Part shown: positions 51,293 to 59,651 of the stretch, in pieces
How positions within the stretch are numbered: position 1 is the first letter of the stretch
Layout of the letters: each line of letters starts with the position of its first letter
Assembly: GCF_040683095.1 (NCBI RefSeq)
Contig: NZ_JBFBCI010000005.1
Location: 174,156 to 238,155, forward strand
Reading direction: 5' to 3'
Length of the DNA stretch: 64,000 nt
Source: Sphaerisporangium sp040683095
GTDB taxonomy: Bacteria; Actinomycetota; Actinomycetes; Streptosporangiales; Streptosporangiaceae
The notes under the pieces: generated by a model
Database searches by the model: none
Seen by the model: only the letters and a program-made list of their open reading frames with translations
Told to the model about the DNA's origin: nothing
Made by a program: the position numbers and the translations under genes

Positions 51293-52201
51293 TCAGTACA
51301 AGCCTGTGATGAGGTTCTTCAGCGGCTCCCCGGACAAGTATCTCAGCATCTGAGACCGCATGAGCCGGCGCAGGCGGCGGATCGAGGCGGGGGTGCTCCC
51401 GGCGACGTGAGGGGTGACGAACAGGCCCGGCGCCGTCCACAACGGGTGGTCCTTCGGCAGGGGCTCGGGGTCGGTGACGTCCAGCGCCGCCCGCAGCCGC
51501 CCCGATCGTAGCTCGGTCAGGAGCGCGCCGGTGTCCACCACCGGACCCCTGGCCGCGTTGACCAGAACGGCGCCGTCCTTCATCGCAGCGAGGAACCGGG
51601 CGTCCACAAGCGCCGCGGTCCCCTTGGTGGACGGCACGAGCAGGACCACCACGTCGGCCTCGGGCAGCAGGCGGGGAAGCTCGTCCTGACCGTGCACGCC
51701 CTCGCGGGCCGTCCTCGCCACGCGGACGACGTCCACCTCGAAGCCGTCCAGGCGGCGCTCCAGGGCCTCGCCGATAGCGCCGTACCCGACGATCAGGACC
51801 GTGGAGTCGGCGAGCACGCCGGTGTGGCGATAGGTCCACTCGCCGCGCTCCTGGGCCGCGGCGAAGGCGGGGAACTCGCGCAGGACCGCGATCATGGCGC
51901 CCACGACCCACTCGGCGGTGCCCGCGTCGTGCACACCGCGGGCGTTGCACAGCACCACCCCGTCCGGCAGGTGCCCGAGGTACGCGTCCACGCCGGCCGT
52001 GACGGTCTGCAGCAGGCGCAGGCCGGTCATGCGGCGCAGAAGGCCCGGCAGGCCCGGCGGCGGGATCAGCGAGGGGATCCAGACCTCGACCTCCTCGGCG
52101 CCCTCGGGAGGCTCCCCTGTGCCGTCGAAGATGACGCACTCGACGTCGGGCAGGTCGGTCAGAACCTCCGCGACGGCCTGCGAAGGCACCCAAATCTTCA
52201 T
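51293..52201 (-). CDS. D-2-hydroxyacid dehydrogenase family protein
   Basis: NAD(P)-dependent dehydrogenase of 302 residues, acting on a 2-hydroxy/2-keto acid. The Rossmann motif is VLIVGYGAIGEALERRLDGFE (GxGxxG). The catalytic Arg lies in LVNAARGPVVDTGALL, the acid in LDVTDPEPLPKDHPLW (Asp/Glu pair) and His in FVTPHVAGSTPASIRRL. It differs from SerA by lacking the ASB and ACT domains. ATG 52201 with AGGG upstream. Substrate not predictable. Confidence 0.9.
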   Translation of the reverse strand: MKIWVPSQAVAEVLTDLPDVECVIFDGTGEPPEGAEEVEVWIPSLIPPPGLPGLLRRMTGLRLLQTVTAGVDAYLGHLPDGVVLCNARGVHDAGTAEWVVGAMIAVLREFPAFAAAQERGEWTYRHTGVLADSTVLIVGYGAIGEALERRLDGFEVDVVRVARTAREGVHGQDELPRLLPEADVVVLLVPSTKGTAALVDARFLAAMKDGAVLVNAARGPVVDTGALLTELRSGRLRAALDVTDPEPLPKDHPLWTAPGLFVTPHVAGSTPASIRRLRRLMRSQMLRYLSGEPLKNLITGLY

Positions 52202-52283
52202 GACCGTCAACCCTAACGACGGTCTCGCGGTGCCCGGAACCTGGCGGCCGGGGCAGGAGTATTGAATCCACGGAGGAGGTCAC

Positions 52284-53480
52284 ATGACGAACCGATCGTT
52301 CCACCCCGGCCCCCGGCGGGGCGCGGCCACGGCGTCCACCGGAGCGCTCGCCAGGGTGCCCACCGGAGTGCTCGTCAGGGTGCTCGCCGGGGTAACGGCC
52401 GTGGCCCTGGCGGCCGGGTGCTCGGCGGGAGATCCCGGACGCGCGGACGGCGCCGGGCCCACCGCGGGGGCGGGCTCCCGGCACGCCTCGCCGCCGGACA
52501 TCGCGCCCGAGCGCACCCCCGGGACGCCCCGGACGCTCGCGGCGAACCTCGCGGTGCCGTGGGCGATCGCGTTCCTGCCCGGCGGCGACGCGCTGGTCAC
52601 CGAGCGGGACTCCGCGCGACTGCTGCGCGTCACCCCCTCCGGCCGGGTCTCCCAGGTGGGCGTGATCGAGGGCGTCGACCCGGGCGGCGAGGGAGGCCTG
52701 CTCGGCGTGGCCGTCTCGCCCACGTTCGCGCGGGACCACTACGTCTTCGTCTACTTCACGGCCGCGAGCACCAACCACATCGTGCGGTACCGGTACGACA
52801 CGGCCCTGTCCGACCCGGTGAAGATCCTCGACGGCATCCCCAAGGGCCGCATCCACAACGGGGGCCGCCTCGCGTTCGGCCCCGACGGCTACCTGTACGC
52901 CTCCACGGGCGAGACGGGCGACCCTGCCCTGTCCCAGGCCCTCGGCTCGCTGGGGGGCAAGATCCTGCGCATGACCATGGACGGCAGACCCGCGCCCGGC
53001 AACCCGTTCGACAACGTGATCTGGAGCTACGGCCACCGCAACGTGCAGGGCATGGCCTGGGACCCCGCGGGCCGCATGTACGCCACCGAGTTCGGCCAGA
53101 ACGCCTTCGACGAGGTCAACCGGATCGAGAAGGGCCACAACTACGGCTGGCCGGCGGTCGAGGGCTTCGGCGGCGGCGGCGACTACACCGATCCCCTGCT
53201 CACCTGGACCCCGGCCGAGGCCTCGCCTTCGGGCATGGCGTACGCGGGCGGGTCGCTGTGGGTGGCGGCGCTGCGCGGGCAGCGGCTCTGGCAGATCCCG
53301 CTCACCTCGGACGGCAAGGTCGGCAAGCCGATCGCGCGGTACAGGGGCGAGTACGGGCGGCTGCGGGCCGTGGCGGCGTCGCCGGACGGCAAGGCGCTGT
53401 ACATGAGCACGAGCAACAAGGACGGACGGGGGTCGCCGAAGGACGACGACGATCGCGTCCTGGTCGTGCCACTACAGTAA
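52284..53480 (+). CDS. Lipoprotein PQQ-type glucose/sorbosone dehydrogenase
   Basis: A 398-residue secreted lipoprotein: lipobox VALAAGC near residue 46, after a long basic N-region (GGAGGAGG stands before ATG 52284). The six-bladed beta-propeller of the soluble glucose dehydrogenase family follows: LAVPWAIAFLPGGDALVTERD, GGEGGLLGVAVSPTF, RIHNGGRLAFGPDGYLYASTGE (catalytic His-Asn region), WSYGHRNVQGMAWDP, EVNRIEKGHNYGWP. It oxidises an aldose or a related sugar at the outer face of the membrane if PQQ is available; cofactor genes are not here. Confidence 0.9.
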   Translation: MTNRSFHPGPRRGAATASTGALARVPTGVLVRVLAGVTAVALAAGCSAGDPGRADGAGPTAGAGSRHASPPDIAPERTPGTPRTLAANLAVPWAIAFLPGGDALVTERDSARLLRVTPSGRVSQVGVIEGVDPGGEGGLLGVAVSPTFARDHYVFVYFTAASTNHIVRYRYDTALSDPVKILDGIPKGRIHNGGRLAFGPDGYLYASTGETGDPALSQALGSLGGKILRMTMDGRPAPGNPFDNVIWSYGHRNVQGMAWDPAGRMYATEFGQNAFDEVNRIEKGHNYGWPAVEGFGGGGDYTDPLLTWTPAEASPSGMAYAGGSLWVAALRGQRLWQIPLTSDGKVGKPIARYRGEYGRLRAVAASPDGKALYMSTSNKDGRGSPKDDDDRVLVVPLQ

Positions 53481-53491
53481 AGGGGCTAGAA

Positions 53492-55915
53492 TTAGGACAC
53501 GAAAGAACCCGTGAAAGGGGTACCGACATCGGTGCCCTTGTCCACGGTCGTTCCCGTTCTGGCCGCTGGTGCCATGAGCATGGCGCTCTGGTTCCCACGG
53601 CTGTTCCCATAGCCGTTCTGGTTGCCGTTCGTGTACCGGTTGGGGGAGCCGTTCTTGTTCTGGCCGCCGTTGTTCTGGTCGGAGCCATCTAATCGCTTGT
53701 TCCCGTTCGGTACGTCCGACATGGGCTCTGGGGCCTGATCGCCGGTCGGATTATCCGGTTTTGAGCGATGTAATGGTGTTGGATCGGGCGTCGGCCCGAT
53801 GTCGGGCTTCGCGTCCGGCCGGCGCCGGGGGCCGCTCCCTTCCGCGCCCAGCGATCCGCCGTCCTGGCAGACCACCTTGCGCTGCGGCTCGTACGTGACG
53901 GTCTCCGGCTTGTCCCGCCGGACGACCTCGCCGTCCTTGGAGAACACGCGGGTGACCGTCACCGTGAACCCGGGCCCGCCGCCCATCGGGAGGCAACGCG
54001 GGTCGTCGTCGGTGACCGTCTCCGGCTGGGTGACGGCGGTCCGCTCGGAGGTCTCGGCCTCGATCTTGTCGTAGGTCCTCGTGCTCCACAGGTTCACCGT
54101 CACCGACGTGCCGGTGGAGGCGGTGGTGATCAGCACGCCGTGCTCGGTGCCGTTCTTCCACCGCAGATCCTGATCGGGGTACTCGACCGCCGCGTCCCGC
54201 CCCGGCGGATAGCGCATGACGTGGAAGGTGTGCGTCGTGTGCTCGACATCGTCCATGCCGGCGAGGTAGGCCGCGTTGTACATGGTCGTCGCGAACTGCG
54301 AGACTCCCCCGCCCATGGCGATGACGAGGTGGTCGTCCTCGATGGCCTGGGCGGCGATGAACCCCCGCGCGACGGTCGGCGCGCCGATGGCTTCGTTGAG
54401 CGAGAACGTGTCCCCCGGCCTCACCACGAGGCCGTCCACGAGGCGGGCCGCCCGCTGGATGTTGGTCACCCGCGCGGCGCAGCACGAGAAGGAGGTGGTG
54501 AACTCGCCGACCTTCTCCTTCACGCCGAGCTTGAGCGCCTCGGCGTCGGTGAGCGATGGCCGGGTGATCGCGAGCGACACCGGGATCGTCCTGCTGCCGC
54601 CCTGGTCGATCAGCCTGGTCAGGGCGCTGGTCAGCTCGGCGTCGTCGATGCCCCTGCCCGTGCGGGCGGGCACGAGCTTCGGCGCGCCGTTCTCGATCAC
54701 GAACCTGGCCGCCCTCGGCGCCTGGGTGACCCCGACGAGCCCGGCCTCCACGCCGCCGACCGCCTTACGCGCGTCGAACTTCGGCTCGACCATGCCGTTC
54801 TGCCGGGGCTCGAAGACGAGGTTCGCGGCGATGACCGCCGGGGAGAGGACGGCCCGCTGGGAGCCGTTCGTCAGGGTGATCGGCCCGGACACCGCGCGGC
54901 GGGCATCGTCGAGGAACCCCGCGAACGCCTCCTGGCTCGCCTTCGGGCGGACGGTCACGACCGTGAGCGTGGCGGCGGAGGAGGCGGGGCCGTTGACGAA
55001 GGCCCGCCTGATCGCCTCCTCGGTGGCCTGCCGGTCGAGCGCGACGCCCTCGCGCGGGGGGATGACGCGCGGCCTGTTGCCCTCATAGACGATGCGCCCC
55101 TCACGCGCCGGGCGGTCGATCGTCTTGGCGATCTTGCGTACGCGCTGGGCGAGCTTGACGTGGTTCGTCGAGATCTTGAGCGGGAGTTCCTGCTCGCCGG
55201 TGAAGGCCTGCAAGACGTCGGCGGGGGCCGGGAAGCCCGTCTCCGCCTCGGCGACCGTCGACTGGGCGTCGATGGCCAGACCGACCTCGGCGGGCTTGAA
55301 CTTGTCCAGGGGACGGCCGCGCAGCAGGAGCGAGAGATCCTGCTGGTCGTTGCCGTCGAAGCGCGCGTGGACGCGGTCGAGCGCCTCGGTCTCGGTCAGG
55401 CCACCGATCTCGACGCCGGCGACGTGGGTGCCGGGCAGCACCTTGCCCCACATGAACGTCGCGGGGACGACGTAGGCGAACAGGAACAGCAGGGCGAGGC
55501 CGCCGGCGACGACCAGGAGGCGCCGCAGCCTGCTCTTCCCGGGGGGAGGCTCCGGGACCATGATGATCGACGGCTGGCCGTCCGGGTCGTCCATACTCCA
55601 CCGCACCCGCGCGGTGCCGGTCATCGGCCACGGCTGGGCGGGCGGGGACGGTGGGGGCAGCGTGCCGGGCTGGCCGGACGACGGACCTGGCGTGGCGGCG
55701 GGCTTGGGCGGCGGCGCGGGAGGGATCAACATCTCGGGCGACACACCGGGCGGCAGGGGCGTCACGCCCCGCGGCAGCTTCTTCTTGGGCGGGGTCGCGC
55801 CGGACGTCGGGTCCGCGGGGGCCTTCCGGTCGGCGGGCAGGGCGACGGGAGTTTCCGGTCGCACCGCCGCGAAAGGGTCCGGCGGCGGGTCGATGGACGC
55901 TCCGGCGTTCCGCAC
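53492..55915 (-). CDS. VanW-family protein with peptidoglycan-binding-like domains
   Basis: An 807-residue envelope protein from GTG 55915 (GGAGGAG upstream). A Pro-rich cytoplasmic part (1-125) precedes one TM helix (residues ~130-152, LLVVAGGLALLFLFAYVVPATFMWG). Two PG_binding_4-type domains follow (~160-440, TEALDRVHARFDGNDQQDL; then NRPRVIPPREGVALD). The VanW domain (~480-620) shows SFSCC, LVVRPGDTFSLNEAIG and GGGVSQFATTMYNAAYLAGM. The tail is Asn/Gly/Gln/Ser-rich (residues ~735-785). It probably acts in cell-wall modification; the VanW reaction is not defined. Confidence 0.88.
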   Translation of the reverse strand: MRNAGASIDPPPDPFAAVRPETPVALPADRKAPADPTSGATPPKKKLPRGVTPLPPGVSPEMLIPPAPPPKPAATPGPSSGQPGTLPPPSPPAQPWPMTGTARVRWSMDDPDGQPSIIMVPEPPPGKSRLRRLLVVAGGLALLFLFAYVVPATFMWGKVLPGTHVAGVEIGGLTETEALDRVHARFDGNDQQDLSLLLRGRPLDKFKPAEVGLAIDAQSTVAEAETGFPAPADVLQAFTGEQELPLKISTNHVKLAQRVRKIAKTIDRPAREGRIVYEGNRPRVIPPREGVALDRQATEEAIRRAFVNGPASSAATLTVVTVRPKASQEAFAGFLDDARRAVSGPITLTNGSQRAVLSPAVIAANLVFEPRQNGMVEPKFDARKAVGGVEAGLVGVTQAPRAARFVIENGAPKLVPARTGRGIDDAELTSALTRLIDQGGSRTIPVSLAITRPSLTDAEALKLGVKEKVGEFTTSFSCCAARVTNIQRAARLVDGLVVRPGDTFSLNEAIGAPTVARGFIAAQAIEDDHLVIAMGGGVSQFATTMYNAAYLAGMDDVEHTTHTFHVMRYPPGRDAAVEYPDQDLRWKNGTEHGVLITTASTGTSVTVNLWSTRTYDKIEAETSERTAVTQPETVTDDDPRCLPMGGGPGFTVTVTRVFSKDGEVVRRDKPETVTYEPQRKVVCQDGGSLGAEGSGPRRRPDAKPDIGPTPDPTPLHRSKPDNPTGDQAPEPMSDVPNGNKRLDGSDQNNGGQNKNGSPNRYTNGNQNGYGNSRGNQSAMLMAPAARTGTTVDKGTDVGTPFTGSFVS

Positions 55916-56085
55916 GCCCCCGTCTCCTCCCGCTCTCCGTACCGGTTCCCCCGCCTCACCCTAAACCACGGGCACTCGCAAATTCTTCTACATCAGCGGA
56001 TGAATCCAGCCCCACGCGCGGCCGATTGGGGGGTGAAAGACATATCCGGTCAGAAAGAATCGCACCCCGCGGTCGAGACGGTGAC

Positions 56086-56112
56086 GGGCCCCGCGAGCAC
56101 ATCGCGGGACCC
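56086..56112 (-). terminator. Terminator after gatB
   Basis: 11-base stem with one mismatch (GGGCCCCGCGA with TCGCGGGACCC), 5-base loop, about 60 bases past the gatB stop. The rest of the gap to the VanW gene (55916-56085) shows no gene. Confidence 0.55.
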
Positions 56113-56171
56113 GTGACCCCTCCGGACCTGGGACGGGACGGCCGGGGCACGCGCCCGGCGCCCGGACGGTC

Positions 56172-57680
56172 TTATTCGCCGACCCCGAGCCGCTCAAGGA
56201 TCAGCTCGCGGGCGCGGCCGGCGTCGGCCTTGCCCCGGCTGGCCTTCATCACGCCGCCGACCAGCGCGCCCACCGCGGCGATCTTGCCCGCGCGCACCTT
56301 GTCGGCCGCGTCGGCGTTCGCCGCGAGCACCTGGTCGATGATCGAGGTGAGCTCGCCCTCGTCGCTGACGATGCGCAGGCCCCGGGCCTCGACGACCTCG
56401 TCCGGCGAGCCCTCGCCCGCCAGCACGCCCTCCAGCACCTGCCGGGCCAGCTTGTCGTTCAGCGCGCCCGAGGCGACCAGCTCGACGACCCGGGCGATCT
56501 GCGCGGGTGTGATCGGCAGGTCGGCCAGGGCCGCGCCCGTCTCGTTGGCCCGGCGGGCCAGCTCGCCCATCCACCACTTGCGCGCGTCGGCGGCGGGCAC
56601 CCCGGCCGCGACCGTGGCCTCCACCAGGTCGATCGCACCGGCGTTGTACATCGCCGCCATGTCCAGCTCGGAGACGCCCCATTCGTCGCGCAGGCGCCTG
56701 CGCCGGGCCGCGGGCAGCTCGGGCAGCTCGGAGCGCAGCTCCTCGACCCACTCGGGGGCCGGGGCGATGGGCAGCAGGTCGGGCTCGGGGAAGTAGCGGT
56801 AGTCCTGCGCCTCCTCCTTGGAGCGGCCCGAGGTGGTGGCGCCGGTGTCCTCGTGGAAGTGGCGGGTCTCCTGAACGATCTTCCCGCCGTCGGCGAGGAT
56901 CGCCGCCTGGCGCTCGATCTCGCCGCGCACGGCGCGCTCGACGCTGCGCAGCGAGTTGACGTTCTTGGTCTCGGTGCGGGTGCCCCACTCGCTGCCGCCG
57001 CGCGGCATCAGCGAGACGTTCACGTCGCAGCGCAGCGAGCCTTCCTCCATGCGGACGTCGGACACGCCGAGCGCGCGCATCAGCTCGCGCAGCTCGGTGA
57101 CGTACGCGCGGGCGACCTCGGGGGCGAGGCGGTCCGTGCCAGGGATCGGCTTGGTGACGATCTCGACCAGCGGGATGCCCGCCCGGTTGTAGTCGACGAT
57201 CGAGTGGTCGGCGCCGTGGATGCGGCCGGTCGCGCCGCCGACGTGCGTGGACTTGCCGGTGTCCTCCTCCAGGTGGACCCGCTCGATCTCGATGCGGACC
57301 GTGGAGCCCTCGACCTCGACGTCCAGGTAGCCGTTGACGCACAGCGGCTCGTCGTACTGGCTGATCTGGTAGTTCTTCGGCATGTCCGGATAGAAGTAGT
57401 TCTTCCGGGCGAACCTGCACCATTCCGCGATCGTGCAGTTCAGGGCCAGGCCGATGCGGATGGTCGACTCGATCGCCTTGTCGTTCGCCACCGGCAGCGC
57501 GCCCGGCAGCGCCAGGCAGACCGGGCAGACGTGGGTGTTCGGCGGCGCCCCGAACGTCGTCCGGCACCCGCAGAACATCTTCGACGTCGTGCCGAGCTCG
57601 ACGTGCGTCTCCAGCCCGAGCACCGGCTCGAACCGCTCCAGCGCCTCGTCGAACGGCATCGTCGCCAGCGTGTCAGCCAT
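56172..57680 (-). CDS. gatB: Asp/Glu-tRNA amidotransferase subunit B
   Basis: The tRNA-binding kinase subunit of the GatCAB complex, which converts Glu-tRNA(Gln) to Gln-tRNA(Gln) and Asp-tRNA(Asn) to Asn-tRNA(Asn). 502 residues, full length. The cradle domain shows LGLETHVELGTTSKMFCGC...THVCPVCLALPG (zinc Cys residues ~37-55) and the Mg/ATP residues in EEDTGKSTH. The helical and YqeY-like tail domains close the protein. ATG 57680 overlaps the DUF4276 stop by 8 bases (ATGGCTGA), so its translation is coupled to the inserted module. Confidence 0.97.
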   Translation of the reverse strand: MADTLATMPFDEALERFEPVLGLETHVELGTTSKMFCGCRTTFGAPPNTHVCPVCLALPGALPVANDKAIESTIRIGLALNCTIAEWCRFARKNYFYPDMPKNYQISQYDEPLCVNGYLDVEVEGSTVRIEIERVHLEEDTGKSTHVGGATGRIHGADHSIVDYNRAGIPLVEIVTKPIPGTDRLAPEVARAYVTELRELMRALGVSDVRMEEGSLRCDVNVSLMPRGGSEWGTRTETKNVNSLRSVERAVRGEIERQAAILADGGKIVQETRHFHEDTGATTSGRSKEEAQDYRYFPEPDLLPIAPAPEWVEELRSELPELPAARRRRLRDEWGVSELDMAAMYNAGAIDLVEATVAAGVPAADARKWWMGELARRANETGAALADLPITPAQIARVVELVASGALNDKLARQVLEGVLAGEGSPDEVVEARGLRIVSDEGELTSIIDQVLAANADAADKVRAGKIAAVGALVGGVMKASRGKADAGRARELILERLGVGE

Positions 57681-58311
57681 GCTGATAACCCAATCCTTCC
57701 AAAGCCTTGATCATGTCATTCCACCACTGCTGGAAGGCGGGCACCTTCCTCAGCACGCCTACATCGGCGAACTCGGCCATGGAGATGTAGAAGTCGCGGA
57801 CCACTCCTGGCTTGGCAGGGTTCATCCCGGCTTCTCCCTTCAACAACCCCTCCAGGACCGCCTTCGGGTCCGGGCAGCCCTCCACCGCCGCGCCCGACAC
57901 CAGACCGTTCCTCACGCGACGGACGCTCAGAGCCCGCGCCAAGGCCACGTGGTCCGCGAGGATCCACGCCTCGGTCTCCCGCATGGGCACCACCGCCACC
58001 AGGGGCTCGGTGAAGGCGCTCGTGTCCCATGTCCGCCGCATCCTGGCGATGACGGGGTCGGACTTGGCGGTCGGCGCTCCATCGTGGTGGTAGAGCACCA
58101 CGTCAAAGGCGCCGCGTTCACCTTCGAGGGCTGCGAGCACCGGCTCCGGGTGCTGGTTGCCCGCCTTCACCATACTGCGAACCTCTTGGATCTCCCGGCA
58201 CGCCGGAAACGACTCCAAGGCCATGGTCTCCAGCGCCCGGCGTAAGAAGATCGGTAGGAACCAGTCGTCCGAGGGACCTTCCCGCACCAGCACGCAGCTC
58301 AAGCTCCGCAT
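57673..58311 (-). CDS. DUF4276 (Toprim-like) protein, second gene of the inserted module
   Basis: A 212-residue protein of the DUF4276 type, a Toprim-like fold. Expected acidic residues are visible: Glu/Asp in LVREGPSDDWFL (residues 8-19), Asp in VVLYHHDGAP (~70-79), and Glu in VVPMRETEAWILADH (~107-121). Toprim partners of OLD-type ATPases act as nucleases in phage defence. Its ATG shares a base with the ATPase stop (TGATG) and its stop overlaps gatB by 8 bases. I infer a defence nuclease; the catalytic metal residues are partly assumed from family pattern. Confidence 0.75.
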   Translation of the reverse strand: MRSLSCVLVREGPSDDWFLPIFLRRALETMALESFPACREIQEVRSMVKAGNQHPEPVLAALEGERGAFDVVLYHHDGAPTAKSDPVIARMRRTWDTSAFTEPLVAVVPMRETEAWILADHVALARALSVRRVRNGLVSGAAVEGCPDPKAVLEGLLKGEAGMNPAKPGVVRDFYISMAEFADVGVLRKVPAFQQWWNDMIKALEGLGYQHG

Positions 58312-59624
58312 CAGACCGACGCCTCTACTCCGGCGCGGAACCTGCTCAGCTCGGACTCGGTCACCCGGGGCCAGCGCTCACCGTCGACCCGTACCGGGCC
58401 TTGATCCTCCCTAAGCCGCCGGACGCGGGTGACCCGGCTGGCCACCCCGTTCTCCAGGATGGTGGTCATGTCCAGGAAAGCGAGGTTGGCGGAGGGCACC
58501 TCATCGAGCACGATCGGCGAATGACTGGTGAAGATCGCCTGACGGTACGGGAGCGGGCCTCCTGAGGCATCCCGCTCAGGAGGTTCACTCACGTCGGTGA
58601 CCAGGCCGGCGGTCAGGGCAAGCAAATGCCGGAATCGTTCAGGGAAAACACCGTTCTCCGGCTCCTCGACGGCCGCGACGCCTTCATCGTGCAGGACCGC
58701 GAGGATGGCGAGCATGCGCAGTGTGCCGGCGGAGGCGAACTCGGCGCCGATCCCCTGCTCGTATGGAGAGGAGAACTCCAGTCGCGCATCCCTGCGATTC
58801 TTGTCCTCGACGATCTCGAAGTCACTGACTTCTCTGACCAGCCCGACGAGGTGCATCTTTATCTCGCCGATCACACCCAGTGGGCGCTCCTCGGACCTGG
58901 TCGACCTCCCCAGGTACCGCAGATAGTTCGGTAGATCACGGCCTGACGTGTCCATGAGCGTAGGACCGCCGAACTCACTGGACAGGCGCAGCGAGCTTGC
59001 CTCCAGGTGAAGAAACCGGACATCGTTGAGCTCGATGAGGATCTGCCTGACGACGCCTGCGTCCTCGATGGTCGAATTATCGGGATCTTTCGAGGATGTC
59101 AGAGCCATTTCCAGCAAGCTAGAGACCCCAGGCACCTGCGACAGGTCAGGGGCGAGCCGCACCTCACGCCGCTGCGGGTATGTGACCCATCCTTCGGTGT
59201 ACCACTCGGGCGCCAGCGCGACGGCCTCCGGCCATCGATCCTCAGCGGGCGACAATGCGATAAGCCGCTGACCCTCCACGACGATTCTCTCGAGAGAGTC
59301 TTCCGGCTCGGTCCACGCGAGATCGAACTCATAACGCCATCGATTGGGCAGGCGTTTCAGGCCCAATAGGAACTCGACCGCGAAGCGCATCCGGTCCACC
59401 TGGGTGCCGTCCCCACGCCTGCGGAACAGACCACGGGCGTCGCCGCGGACGGCCGCCACGGCAGAATCCAGCCCGTGAACGGCCGCCCTCGAGAGAAAGG
59501 ACAAGGCGTCCAGCAGATTGGACTTGCCGCCGGCGTTGGTGCCGATGAGGACGAGGAACGGCGGCACGTCCAGCGCGAAGTTCTCGAACGACTTGAAGCC
59601 GTCGATCTCGATGCGTGTGATCAT
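58311..59624 (-). CDS. AAA (RecF/OLD-like) ATPase, first gene of the inserted module
   Basis: A 437-residue ABC/SMC-type ATPase. It begins MITRIEIDGFKSFENFALDVPPFLVLIGTNAGGKSNLLDALSFL, with Walker A GTNAGGKSN (residues ~28-36). The signature-like SAGTLRMLAILAVL, Walker B VAAVEEPENGVFP and the switch His in AIFTSHSPIV are present. It lacks a coiled-coil arm and has no Toprim domain of its own; that is supplied by the next gene. Such ATPases with separate Toprim partners (PARIS and related OLD-type systems) sense phage. 27 bases from gatA. ATG 59624. Confidence 0.85.
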   Translation of the reverse strand: MITRIEIDGFKSFENFALDVPPFLVLIGTNAGGKSNLLDALSFLSRAAVHGLDSAVAAVRGDARGLFRRRGDGTQVDRMRFAVEFLLGLKRLPNRWRYEFDLAWTEPEDSLERIVVEGQRLIALSPAEDRWPEAVALAPEWYTEGWVTYPQRREVRLAPDLSQVPGVSSLLEMALTSSKDPDNSTIEDAGVVRQILIELNDVRFLHLEASSLRLSSEFGGPTLMDTSGRDLPNYLRYLGRSTRSEERPLGVIGEIKMHLVGLVREVSDFEIVEDKNRRDARLEFSSPYEQGIGAEFASAGTLRMLAILAVLHDEGVAAVEEPENGVFPERFRHLLALTAGLVTDVSEPPERDASGGPLPYRQAIFTSHSPIVLDEVPSANLAFLDMTTILENGVASRVTRVRRLREDQGPVRVDGERWPRVTESELSRFRAGVEASV

Positions 59625-59651
59625 GACGCCGTTCCTCCCTCCGCCGGATCG

